Assembly: GCA_020637435.1 (NCBI GenBank)
Contig: JACJVW010000002.1
Coordinates: 107,161-171,160 of the forward strand
Origin: Candidatus Woesearchaeota archaeon
Lineage (GTDB): Archaea > Nanobdellota > Nanobdellia > Woesearchaeales > JACJVW01
Direction: 5' to 3'
Length of the DNA: 64,000 bases
Below, piece by piece: positions 18,839-27,597 of the stretch (positions are counted from its first letter, which is position 1; the number at the start of each line of letters is the position of its first letter). Under the pieces are notes generated by a model, which searched no databases, was not told where the DNA came from, and was given only the letters and a program-made list of their open reading frames with translations. The translations under genes were made by a program, and so were the position numbers.

Positions 18839-20517
18839 ACCTCTATCTGCTTAAGCCTATTGTGGTCTCTGGTCTTGGACTCATGTTGTGGGTATTGCTT
18901 CTCATAACCACACCGGTAGTTACGCTAGGCACACTTGTAGCCCTAATAGCAATGATAGAACTGGTGACGCAGCTTTCCTTGATCTGCAAAGAGCAAAAAT
19001 CCCAATACATTGCAGCTGCTCTTATGGGAACAGTTATCTATGTCTTCATCAATCCAGCTATGGTGATCCTGCAGCTCTTGCATCTCAACTTCAGAAGAGG
19101 CGATTCCGTTGAGCTTGCCAGCAAGAAAGAGCAGCAGTATTTCACAAAGAATACACTCAATGGCATCATAAGGATCCTGCTTGTATGCATCATCTTGATA
19201 AGCGGAGAAGCATCAGTCGCATCGCTGCTTATAGCGTATATTCTGCCCATGAGCATACAGTTCGTCGCACACCCGATGAAGAGATCCAGTCTTGCCTTCG
19301 CCGGATTAGAACATGCAAAAGAACAATTGACGTACATCGCTCCTCATATATTCACCCTCTCGGTCTATCTGTCTGCAGGACCTTCTCATGCTCTTAGCTG
19401 GTATCTCACCTGGCTAGCCATGACTCTTTTGTATTTCTATGTCGACAGCAATATAGACACGAAGCACCCACTTACAAAAGGGTTCGAGCAGATACTGACT
19501 TCAGCGTTAGCGGTGGTCATAGCGATTCCTGCAGGCATCTCTATCCTCAACTTCATTGGACTTGACACCTATTTTGTACTTCCGCTTTTACTCTCAGCAA
19601 TACCCTATGCTTTGGTACGTCCATACATGGCATTGACAAAAACACCTTTGCCCACTCATGCTCTCCTAATCACTATTACAGTGGCAAGCGCATCTCTGCT
19701 GCAGCCTTCCATCATCGGTTGGACATGGCTCTTACTAATGTGCATGGTGAGTGCCATATCCTTTGCGTTGCTGCGAAAGACTGAGCGGTTAAATACTGCA
19801 TCATATGATGAAGAGGCTGAGGCCTGGAAAGAGGACCTCACCACTCCAGCCAAGAGATATTATTATCAGACCCTCTACGAAAATCTGCTCCCAAGTTCTC
19901 TGAAGGGAAAGAAAGCGGCAGATATCGGGTGTGGTGCAGGCGCATACACATTTGAACTTCACCGCAGGGGTGCGAAAGAAGTGCACGCGGTCGACATGTC
20001 GCAAGGCATGCTTAGTGTGCTAAGAAAAAGAGCACGTGCAAATGCTTTGAAAGTCTTGGAAAAACAGGCATCTATCGAGAAGCTTCCTTACAGGAAAGCC
20101 ACATTCGATCACGTCATCAGTGTGGGAGTACTTGAATGTCTCCAGGATGACGCGAAAGCGCTTGCTGAACTTCACCGTGTCCTAAAGGAAAACGGAACTC
20201 TTGGTCTTCGCGTCATAAACAGGCGCGGAATATGGGGTGCACTTGAACAATGCAGAGAAACCCTGGGCATTCCCTCTGGAATTAAAGCCCCGACATACTA
20301 CACATATGAAGAGATCCTGGAAAGATTGACCAGGGCGGGTTTCATCATTGAGGAAACGAAAGGAAGCATCATATTCCCCGCGTTCTTACTACCCTTCGCA
20401 AGATTGCTTGAAATGTTCTTCATTCCTATCGCGAAAAGAATTGAGAAAAAATATCAGAATAACAGATGGTGCATTGACCATCTCTACTATGCGATATGCA
20501 TCAAAGCGAAAAAATAA
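18832..20517 (+). CDS. Flippase-like membrane domain fused to an SAM-dependent methyltransferase
   Basis: A 561-residue protein. Residues 1-315 are hydrophobic with about ten helices; the beginning (VSGLGLMLWVLL, then TLVALIAMIELV) aligns with the start of the flippase at 11911-13134, so this looks like a diverged flippase. Residues 325-470 are a class I methyltransferase with motif I DIGCGAG (364-370), acidic motif AVDMS and a motif IV region with FDHVISVGVLE. The final part has further hydrophobic residues. I know of no standard family with this combination. It could methylate and export a lipid-linked glycan, which is inference. Confidence 0.78.
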   Translation: MVNLYLLKPIVVSGLGLMLWVLLLITTPVVTLGTLVALIAMIELVTQLSLICKEQKSQYIAAALMGTVIYVFINPAMVILQLLHLNFRRGDSVELASKKEQQYFTKNTLNGIIRILLVCIILISGEASVASLLIAYILPMSIQFVAHPMKRSSLAFAGLEHAKEQLTYIAPHIFTLSVYLSAGPSHALSWYLTWLAMTLLYFYVDSNIDTKHPLTKGFEQILTSALAVVIAIPAGISILNFIGLDTYFVLPLLLSAIPYALVRPYMALTKTPLPTHALLITITVASASLLQPSIIGWTWLLLMCMVSAISFALLRKTERLNTASYDEEAEAWKEDLTTPAKRYYYQTLYENLLPSSLKGKKAADIGCGAGAYTFELHRRGAKEVHAVDMSQGMLSVLRKRARANALKVLEKQASIEKLPYRKATFDHVISVGVLECLQDDAKALAELHRVLKENGTLGLRVINRRGIWGALEQCRETLGIPSGIKAPTYYTYEEILERLTRAGFIIEETKGSIIFPAFLLPFARLLEMFFIPIAKRIEKKYQNNRWCIDHLYYAICIKAKK

Positions 20518-21294
20518 TTATCTGGTAAGATTTTTCCAGTAACCGATTCTGCCGGATACAAATTTGCCTTCAGGTCCGTCATTAAAAGAATGACGTTCAC
20601 CTGCTTCAATCTCTCCAGTTAGACCTCCGCAGGAAGCTCGTACACCAAGCTTGGTATCAGCGTAGTTATTCCATGGCTGGTCTTTGGTGTCACCTTTGAG
20701 CTCAAGGGCAGCGTACGGACCAATCTCTAAGCAGCCGTTCTCATAAACTTTAAGCCATAGTTGACCAGCTACTCGTCCCTGAAGGTTTTCAGAAATGGTA
20801 TTGTAGTCAAAATCACCATCAACAATAAACACTGGTTGAAGCGGGAAGTTCTGGTCATCGCCATATTGTTTGCCTGACCATGCTTTCCAGACATTACCAT
20901 AGAGTTCTGCAAATTCTTCACTCTGGAGCCATTCCTTCTCGTCTGCATACTGAATATACCCAACTTCTGCACCAACCCTGAATGGACCGTGCACATATGC
21001 GGTACCTACACCAATCTTGATGTAATTACCCCAGACATTGTCCTTCTCAAATTCATGGGCAATCTTTCCCCTAACCACAGGGAGAAGCAGAGTACCATCC
21101 TTAGGATCCTTTCCAAGTGCGTTGTAACCAAGATAAGCTTCCGCGTAAGCAGGTTTCTCATCCTGCCAATCTGCGTCCTCTACCATGGCTTCCAGATATG
21201 CTGAACCGACAAGCTCAGGGGCTTTCTCAGCCTGAGCATTTGGAGCAAGAAGGGCTCCAGCAAGTAAACTTGATGCAAGTAGTTTCTTATTCAT
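20518..21294 (-). CDS. Secreted beta-rich protein resembling an outer-membrane barrel
   Basis: A 258-residue protein with a bacterial-looking signal peptide cleaved after APNAQA. The mature part shows repeated strands of alternating residues separated by turns (YLEAMVEDADW, AYAEAYLGYNALG, YIKIGVGTAYVHG, RVGAEVGYIQYAD, GCLEIGPYAALELKG, VSGRIGYWKNL), which is the look of a beta barrel. Archaea normally lack an outer membrane, so either it is a different all-beta fold or an unusual envelope is present. It starts after a TATA box and a box shared with the 14619 gene. Confidence 0.7.
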   Translation of the reverse strand: MNKKLLASSLLAGALLAPNAQAEKAPELVGSAYLEAMVEDADWQDEKPAYAEAYLGYNALGKDPKDGTLLLPVVRGKIAHEFEKDNVWGNYIKIGVGTAYVHGPFRVGAEVGYIQYADEKEWLQSEEFAELYGNVWKAWSGKQYGDDQNFPLQPVFIVDGDFDYNTISENLQGRVAGQLWLKVYENGCLEIGPYAALELKGDTKDQPWNNYADTKLGVRASCGGLTGEIEAGERHSFNDGPEGKFVSGRIGYWKNLTR

Positions 21295-21315
21295 AGGATT
21301 AACCTCACTGATAAG

Positions 21316-21343
21316 TAGTGAGAACCCCTCTGCATTTATAAAG
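21316..21343 (-). promoter_or_regulatory. TATA box plus GTTCTCACTA box, copy 2
   Basis: On the minus strand CTTTATAAAT (21343-21334) is followed by GTTCTCACTA (21325-21316). The offset of 18 bases between the starts of the two boxes is the same as at 14569-14596, and the distance to the start codon differs by one base only. Confidence 0.6.
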
Positions 21344-21423
21344 CTTATGAGTAGTCCCTATACAATAGTAACTTATTTAAATACCTTCAAGTTCACAAGT
21401 TCAGAAGAAAGAGGGATAATAGT

Positions 21424-22452
21424 ATGAACAAAGCAGCCCGAACAGGTACCATCTTGCTTTCCTTGCTAGCGGCAGCTTGTGCTCCTACCAGATATGATAT
21501 ACGTCCAACGGAGCAAATAACTTCTATAGACCAGATAATCATGCCCTTTGTTACAGAACAGAGTTATGACCACCTGCTAAAACCAACCAATAACAGGATT
21601 AACGAACGCACTATCAAGAAGCTTCAGGCCTTCTCAACCCTCTATCCTGCATCCCATATACCCGCCACTAGGGTGCAAGCTCAGGCTCTTGCCTCATCCT
21701 ACGACCTGACAGGACCAACGACAATGCACAATCTTGATACCGCTATTGAACTCAATGAACAACTCCTAACGCAATCCCTCGACGAAAAGTCCAGGAAAGC
21801 TCTTCAGCTGGACAACAAAGCTTATGCAGCAAGTTTAGACTACGTAACTCAAAGTCTTGCAGGCAAAGTTTCTCCTAACGTCGCAACCACATTTCAAACA
21901 TCAATGAAAGATGAAAGAACGCGATGCACAGACGACAAAGGATATCACAATCACTGCTTTGCTGACGAAATGCAGGCTATGGATGCTGAACTTAATGTCC
22001 TAAGAGCAAACCGATTGCTCGAGCTGGGCAATGACCCCATCCTCGCATACAGAATGGCCACTTTTTCCATGGAACAGCATCCCCGTTCATACACGGTAGC
22101 AGATGCATTGCTCACTCGTGCTGAGGCAGCAGCAAAACTAATTGCACAAGTAGAACTCGAACCTAGAATCATGGAACGAACCTACCGAGCCTCAACAGAT
22201 CCAAGAACAGGCCAACCGACCTCATTTAAAGACGAACTCATCGCTCAGATGCAAGAGCTCACAAACCCGTACAATCAAGCAAGAGTCAAGCAGTATACAG
22301 CAATGCTGAGCTCAAAACAGATGGCTACCGCACACAAGGGTTTGGTTCAAGCATTAACATTCATCAGAGGAAATGACTTAAGCACCATTACAGACTTCTA
22401 CGGCTCTTCAGACGCAGCGAAACACGCACGAGCAGAATTGGGGCGATACTAA
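21424..22452 (+). CDS. Helical lipoprotein of unknown function
   Basis: A 342-residue protein with a lipobox-like LAAAC (C19), so probably anchored by lipid on the cell surface. The rest is predicted to be almost all helix with short repeated helices, perhaps TPR-like; two cysteines (in TRCTDDKGYHNHC) may form a disulfide. No family recognised. It overlaps the next gene by one base (TAATG) and forms a three-gene operon with the following two genes. Confidence 0.7.
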   Translation: MNKAARTGTILLSLLAAACAPTRYDIRPTEQITSIDQIIMPFVTEQSYDHLLKPTNNRINERTIKKLQAFSTLYPASHIPATRVQAQALASSYDLTGPTTMHNLDTAIELNEQLLTQSLDEKSRKALQLDNKAYAASLDYVTQSLAGKVSPNVATTFQTSMKDERTRCTDDKGYHNHCFADEMQAMDAELNVLRANRLLELGNDPILAYRMATFSMEQHPRSYTVADALLTRAEAAAKLIAQVELEPRIMERTYRASTDPRTGQPTSFKDELIAQMQELTNPYNQARVKQYTAMLSSKQMATAHKGLVQALTFIRGNDLSTITDFYGSSDAAKHARAELGRY

Positions 22453-23120
22453 TGCATTTTAAGCACATTGCACTGGCACTAAGCCTGCTTGCAGAGACTG
22501 CCTACACTTGCCCTGACATGATAGCAAGAGTTCCAAAGCAAGCAATTCAACAGAATCCTCAGATTACAGAGTATGCTCAAATCCCCTCTCACCTCCTAAA
22601 CAAAAAAACGGAAGATGATGAGATGCTGCCCGCAGGATTCAGTTACGGAACAAATTGCATTAAGATATATCGGTACAGCGACGCCCAACCTCTTGAAATA
22701 ATCATAGGAGAAGATGCTGCGAAGAAACTGCACGCATACGTACAACTTCACGATATAGCACCAGCATACGCATCAACGAGGAGAAGACTTGGAGGAGACG
22801 TAGGCTATTCATCATTTGGACCGGTAACTCGAATAGGCATACAAAGTGAACACCGCGACAGCAATGGCAATACTTCTTATGACGATTTCTACATAGGTCA
22901 TCTTCGTGGACCTTACGCACAAGCATCAAAAAAAGTGAATGGAGGTACAGCTTCCTTTGGATTCAATGATGAAATGCATGGGGGAGCTTTTGCAGGTTAC
23001 ATACTGAATAACGAAGGTAAAATGCCTGATCTGGGAATAAGTGTTTCACCTGAACGTATCCTTCCCGATGTAAGATTTAAGCCACTCAGTTTGGAGGATA
23101 GAACCAATGAGTTCCAATAA
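22452..23120 (+). CDS. Secreted protein of unknown function
   Basis: A 222-residue protein with a signal peptide (HFKHIALALSLLAETAYT) and a mature part rich in glycine and beta strands, with a YDDFYIGHLRGPY segment. No family recognised. It overlaps the preceding gene by one base and the next by 14, so all three are translated from one message. Confidence 0.65.
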   Translation: MHFKHIALALSLLAETAYTCPDMIARVPKQAIQQNPQITEYAQIPSHLLNKKTEDDEMLPAGFSYGTNCIKIYRYSDAQPLEIIIGEDAAKKLHAYVQLHDIAPAYASTRRRLGGDVGYSSFGPVTRIGIQSEHRDSNGNTSYDDFYIGHLRGPYAQASKKVNGGTASFGFNDEMHGGAFAGYILNNEGKMPDLGISVSPERILPDVRFKPLSLEDRTNEFQ

Positions 23121-25062
23121 TCCCCTTGACTGGGAAGATAGGCTGCACAGTGAAATTGACAGCATAGTCAGAAATCACTATTGGGAAATTGACCAGCCAA
23201 GCATCAACTTCCGTAATATCGGAAAATACATTCGCCCTTTCCTTTTAGCCATTCCCCTAAGCCTTGCCTATGTGAAGGACTTAGATCAAGAACCAATCAC
23301 ACCTATCCAGCTACCACAACAGATTGAGCAAATAGTTAGCAGTATTCGAACCCACAGTAATTCAATGCCTATTCTTAAAGGAACCACATACACCTCAGTA
23401 GCTCAGAAACTGAAGGGAATGGGTTTTAGCAAAGAAGCATCAATCTGCGATATCGTTCAACAACTTACGGATGACAACTCCTATGATCCCAGCAATCTCC
23501 CCCCCCATAAGTACATTAATGTAAGTTCTGTTGTTCGGGACAAAGTAGAAAAGCATCAATCATGTCAATCAGTACCAGCAGCAGTACAACCACATCCGTC
23601 ATCAAGCGGTATAACAGATGATATACTCACCGCGCTTCTAAATCATGATACGCAAGCCATCCAGTCACAGTATGAGCTGCTACTTCATGCTCCGCAAAGA
23701 ACTGAACAAGACACAACTGTACTAAAATATGCATTGTTACATCTCCATTCGCCAAAGCGTGACGAACTCATTACTGCAAAAAATATTGATGAGGTACAAT
23801 CAATTGCAGACAACCATCTCTATACACTCATTAACCAAGCTGGAGATACCGCAGCATACAACAAAGCTGTAGATTTTCTTAATAATCTTAAAACCATTAC
23901 CATCGCAAGTACCATTGGCAACGGAATTTCACTGCCAGTGGTTGGTGCCTGGTCAGTCATAGAATACATGGCATACCAGGAAGCGGATAAATACCTTACA
24001 AAAGATGAACAGATTCAGATGTCCTATGCTCAAACCTATCTCAGGTTTTACCCTCAAGGGATACATAGTGATGAAGTACGAACAATAACGCACAGACTTT
24101 CAGATAAGCACATGAACGGTATCATCAAAGATGCTCACAGCACAATCGAAAGCCTATTACAGGAAGACAACCATACCAAGGCAGCAGAAGTTAGGGATAC
24201 TACCTTGCATCGACTTGGAAAACTAAGCAGCCTCTATCAATCAAACACGCAAAGCATAGATGATTTTGCGAAAATATCAGGCACAGCTATTGAATTGGTG
24301 GAGCAGGGTAACTTTGAGATTGCCTCTGACATAGACCACACCAAACCTACCTTGACTACAGTTGAAAACGGAAACCTGAAAGCTCAATATGAGAACGCAA
24401 AATCAACTCTTGAAGACATTACTCTAAAGCGTGAACTCTCCTACATGACCAAAGGCTTCGACACATTTGACTTCGCCAGATTCATGGCATTCGCAGCAGC
24501 AAATGACGCAAACATGATATTGGACGCGGCGACAATTGCAGGTTCAAACTATGCTCTGAACCGTTTCTCAGGAAACGGACCACTAACAGTTGAAGAAAGA
24601 GAATACCTCAATGCAGGTCACCTCCTTGTACGTTACCACCAGGACACCATGTCTGCAGAAGAAAGGGACAAGGTTAGAGTCGAGATGGGCGAAGTGCTGC
24701 GTGAAAGAGGAAGGTTCCACAGTGCATACAAAGTGCATGATCAAATCGAGAGTCAAGATCTTAAAAATCAGCAAGTAGAATTAACTCAAAATAGTGTCCA
24801 CGATGCAATGTACCAGAGAACTATGGATCTTGCTGAATCACAACCAGACGCGGCAATACCTGTTATCCGCAACCTTATTGACATCGATGAACGAAGAGAT
24901 ACTCAAATAGATGCAAGGATAAAACTTGCAGAACTCTACAGGGACCTTGGGTTCTATCACGAGCAGAAACAGGTAGTCGCTGAGCTAAAGCAGTACGATA
25001 TGGGCTTCAATATCTTTCGCAGGTTGAGAATGTCCAACCTCACTCCATCCCAAGACCTTTAA
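23107..25062 (+). CDS. Large helical repeat protein of unknown function
   Basis: A 651-residue protein, last gene of the three-gene operon. A short hydrophobic stretch near residues 46-60 (FLLAIPLSLAYV) could be an anchor; the remainder is helical with TPR-like pairs, clearest near the end (LNAGHLLVRYHQD, ELYRDLGFYHEQKQVVAEL). A second hydrophobic helix lies near residues 260-285. It may form a scaffold with the lipoprotein and secreted protein. The 3' end overlaps ftsY by 23 bases. Confidence 0.65.
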   Translation: MSSNNPLDWEDRLHSEIDSIVRNHYWEIDQPSINFRNIGKYIRPFLLAIPLSLAYVKDLDQEPITPIQLPQQIEQIVSSIRTHSNSMPILKGTTYTSVAQKLKGMGFSKEASICDIVQQLTDDNSYDPSNLPPHKYINVSSVVRDKVEKHQSCQSVPAAVQPHPSSSGITDDILTALLNHDTQAIQSQYELLLHAPQRTEQDTTVLKYALLHLHSPKRDELITAKNIDEVQSIADNHLYTLINQAGDTAAYNKAVDFLNNLKTITIASTIGNGISLPVVGAWSVIEYMAYQEADKYLTKDEQIQMSYAQTYLRFYPQGIHSDEVRTITHRLSDKHMNGIIKDAHSTIESLLQEDNHTKAAEVRDTTLHRLGKLSSLYQSNTQSIDDFAKISGTAIELVEQGNFEIASDIDHTKPTLTTVENGNLKAQYENAKSTLEDITLKRELSYMTKGFDTFDFARFMAFAAANDANMILDAATIAGSNYALNRFSGNGPLTVEEREYLNAGHLLVRYHQDTMSAEERDKVRVEMGEVLRERGRFHSAYKVHDQIESQDLKNQQVELTQNSVHDAMYQRTMDLAESQPDAAIPVIRNLIDIDERRDTQIDARIKLAELYRDLGFYHEQKQVVAELKQYDMGFNIFRRLRMSNLTPSQDL

Positions 25063-27061
25063 GGATAGTATTCTTATCGAAGGGTTCAAGATCGTCATAC
25101 TCCTGACCTGTACCTATGTAGATTATCGGTTTCTTGGTTACATAAGAAACAGACACTGCAGCACCACCCTTTTCATCTATATCAGTTTTCGATAGAATGA
25201 TCGCATCAATACCGACAGCTTCATTGAATTCTTTAGCCTGTTCCACACAATCATTCCCGGTAATTGACTCTCCTACAAATATTTTCATATCAGGTTTTGC
25301 TACACGTATGAGCTTCTGTAATTCTGCAAGCAAATTTTTGTTGCTATGCAGTCGCCCTGCAGTATCGATAAGAACCACGTCCTTACCTTTTGCCTCCGCA
25401 TGCTTGATCGCATCGAATGCAACAGCGGCTGCATCCGTACCGTAGTCCTGTTTGATTATTTTCACACCAAGTTTATTTGCATGAAGCTCCAGCTGATCGA
25501 TCGCAGCTGCTCTGAATGTATCAGCTGCTGCTAGCACAACAGATTTACCCTGCTTCTGCAGCATGTGAGCAAATTTCGCAATACTTGTTGTCTTCCCACT
25601 TCCATTTATACCAATAAAGCATATTATAAACGGTTTCTTTGTACCTATTTTAGCCATGACATCTTCGTCAGGTTCAAGCAAGACTTCCCTGATGCTTCGC
25701 TCAAGAGTCTCCATGATCGTGCTTTCAATCTTGTTCCTTGGCAGAGGCTTATCAACAAGCTCAAGAGCAAGGTCATCTTTGATCTTATCTATTACTTCAA
25801 CAGCGATATTATTCTCAAGCAAAGTCATCTCAAGCTCCCAGAAAAGGTCATCGAATTTCTGTCGTGATATTTTCTTAGAGACGATGCTCTGAGCAACTTT
25901 TTCAAAGAAACCTTTGGGCTCTTGCTCCTTTTGAACAATAGGTGTAGCTCCTTCTGCACGTGTAATAGCTTCCTTCTCAACTTCATGAACAACAGTTGCT
26001 TGAGGCTGGAGAGATGGTTGTGAGGTGGCAGTTGATTGAGTTGTTACCGATGACGTGATAGATTCCTTTTCTTCCTCGTGCACCGGTTTTGGTTCTTCAG
26101 GTTCTTTGGATGCCTTTTCTGTATCTTCATCAGATAAAGATGGTTCTTCCTTCGTTATAGGAGGAGGCGGAATCTCTTGTGGAACTTCTTCCTTCTTTCC
26201 CGTAAAGACTTCAGCAAGCTTGGACATGAAACTCTTTTTCTTCACTACAGGTGCTTCGATCTCTTCTTCAAATTCATCAGGAGACTCTGCTGAGGCTTTA
26301 CGTTCAGGCTCAGCTGCTTCCACCTTTTGGACCGGTGCTTTATGTTCTTCATATACAGGTTCTTCCTGAGCTTCTGTTGATTGCTTCGATTCAGGAACCA
26401 CATCAACTTGTGAGTCTTTCTTATCAGGAGAACTTTCTTTGGCAATAGTGCGGATCTCCTCCTTTGGTTTTTCAGCCGATGTTTTACCCCCAGCATCTGC
26501 CTGCTTCGTCTCATCTGACGGAGGAGTTCTCTTTGCAGGAGTAGCTCCATCCTTCTTTGTAACACTCTGCTTAGGTTTCTTCTTTAGTGAAGGAGGCAAA
26601 ACTTTCTCTTGCTTGCTAAGCTCAGGTTCTGATACATCAGTTGAAAACTTTGATATATTCTCTACTGCCTTTTCTGGAACTTCAACAGGAGTCAATCCAG
26701 GAACTTCATTTGATACTTCTTCCTTCAAAACCTCTTTATCTTTACCAGAAAAGTCCTCTGATTCTGCCAGAACTGCTTTGGGTTCCTCAAAAACTGCTTT
26801 AGGTCTTTCTAAAACATCCTTGATTTCAGATTTTTCAGTAGTATCATCTTCCTTAGAGACTTCCTCAGCGTCTTTAGAGGTCTCCTCTTCATCCTTAAGT
26901 AGTTCCTCTGCTTCTGTGGATATTTGGGCTTCCAAAGACTCCTTCTCTTCTGTTTTAGATGTCTTTGGCTCTTGAGGAGGAAGCTCTTCAGCCTCTTCAT
27001 CAACCTTCTTTGAGAATATAGAGAGTGATTGCTTGAGTTTATCTTTTAGGAATTTGAACAT
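25040..27061 (-). CDS. ftsY: Signal recognition particle receptor FtsY with a very long acidic N-terminal region
   Basis: SRP receptor GTPase that docks SRP-ribosome complexes at the membrane. The NG domain covers about residues 385-673: P-loop GINGSGKTT (484-492), DTFRAAA (514-520), DTAGR (566-570), SKTD (624-627). The first 380 residues are a low-complexity, Glu/Lys/Ser/Pro-rich region; archaeal FtsY usually has a far shorter one. Two short basic amphipathic segments (residues 1-20 and around 275-290) may touch the membrane. It overlaps pfdA by one base. Confidence 0.95.
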   Translation of the reverse strand: MFKFLKDKLKQSLSIFSKKVDEEAEELPPQEPKTSKTEEKESLEAQISTEAEELLKDEEETSKDAEEVSKEDDTTEKSEIKDVLERPKAVFEEPKAVLAESEDFSGKDKEVLKEEVSNEVPGLTPVEVPEKAVENISKFSTDVSEPELSKQEKVLPPSLKKKPKQSVTKKDGATPAKRTPPSDETKQADAGGKTSAEKPKEEIRTIAKESSPDKKDSQVDVVPESKQSTEAQEEPVYEEHKAPVQKVEAAEPERKASAESPDEFEEEIEAPVVKKKSFMSKLAEVFTGKKEEVPQEIPPPPITKEEPSLSDEDTEKASKEPEEPKPVHEEEKESITSSVTTQSTATSQPSLQPQATVVHEVEKEAITRAEGATPIVQKEQEPKGFFEKVAQSIVSKKISRQKFDDLFWELEMTLLENNIAVEVIDKIKDDLALELVDKPLPRNKIESTIMETLERSIREVLLEPDEDVMAKIGTKKPFIICFIGINGSGKTTSIAKFAHMLQKQGKSVVLAAADTFRAAAIDQLELHANKLGVKIIKQDYGTDAAAVAFDAIKHAEAKGKDVVLIDTAGRLHSNKNLLAELQKLIRVAKPDMKIFVGESITGNDCVEQAKEFNEAVGIDAIILSKTDIDEKGGAAVSVSYVTKKPIIYIGTGQEYDDLEPFDKNTILKGLGME

Positions 27062-27483
27062 TACGACACCTCTTTATCGTGCGCTTTGAGAATCTTCGAA
27101 GCGCTCTTCTGCGTATGAAAAAGACGATTTTCAGTCTCATCATGAAGCGCCTGCAGCTGTTGCTGATAGCCTGCAAGCTCTTTGGACTGATGTTCCAGGA
27201 GTCGCTGCATATCTTCATACGACTTTTCAGACGCGGATGACGCACCAATGTTGACGATGAATCTGCTGCTGTCCTCAACTTTTGCCTTGATAAAGATACC
27301 GTTCGATACCGGAACGAGAATCTCATCTCCTGTATGAAGACTTTTTGTCTCATCCAATATGTTGACCACCTTGTGAAGCTCAATGATCTGGTCCTCAACC
27401 TTTAGCACTTCTTCCTTGATCTGCTTCAACTGCTTCTCAAGATTCTGCAACTCAAAGAATTTTTGCTTGAAAACATCTTCCAT
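27061..27483 (-). CDS. pfdA: Prefoldin subunit alpha
   Basis: A 140-residue coiled-coil protein with two long helices flanking a beta-hairpin region (LHTGDEILVPVSNGIFIKAK, then FIVNIGA). It forms the alpha2beta4 prefoldin hexamer that hands unfolded proteins to chaperonins. The pfdA-ftsY order with a one-base overlap is a common archaeal arrangement and supports archaeal ancestry of the window. Confidence 0.92.
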   Translation of the reverse strand: MEDVFKQKFFELQNLEKQLKQIKEEVLKVEDQIIELHKVVNILDETKSLHTGDEILVPVSNGIFIKAKVEDSSRFIVNIGASSASEKSYEDMQRLLEHQSKELAGYQQQLQALHDETENRLFHTQKSASKILKAHDKEVS

Positions 27484-27597
27484 AACGCTTAGAACATAAT
27501 TATTGCTTTAAAATATTAACTGAATTGAAGGAAGAAAATTTTATATATTATAGAATATATATGTTAATCATCTGAATAGATGTAGGTATGGGGGGCT

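Noticed and set aside
26055..26975. Long Ser/Thr-rich reading frames on the plus strand opposite ftsY (104 and 178 codons)
   Set aside because: They are the complement of the low-complexity Glu/Lys/Ser region of ftsY, have no start context, and show pure codon-shadow composition.
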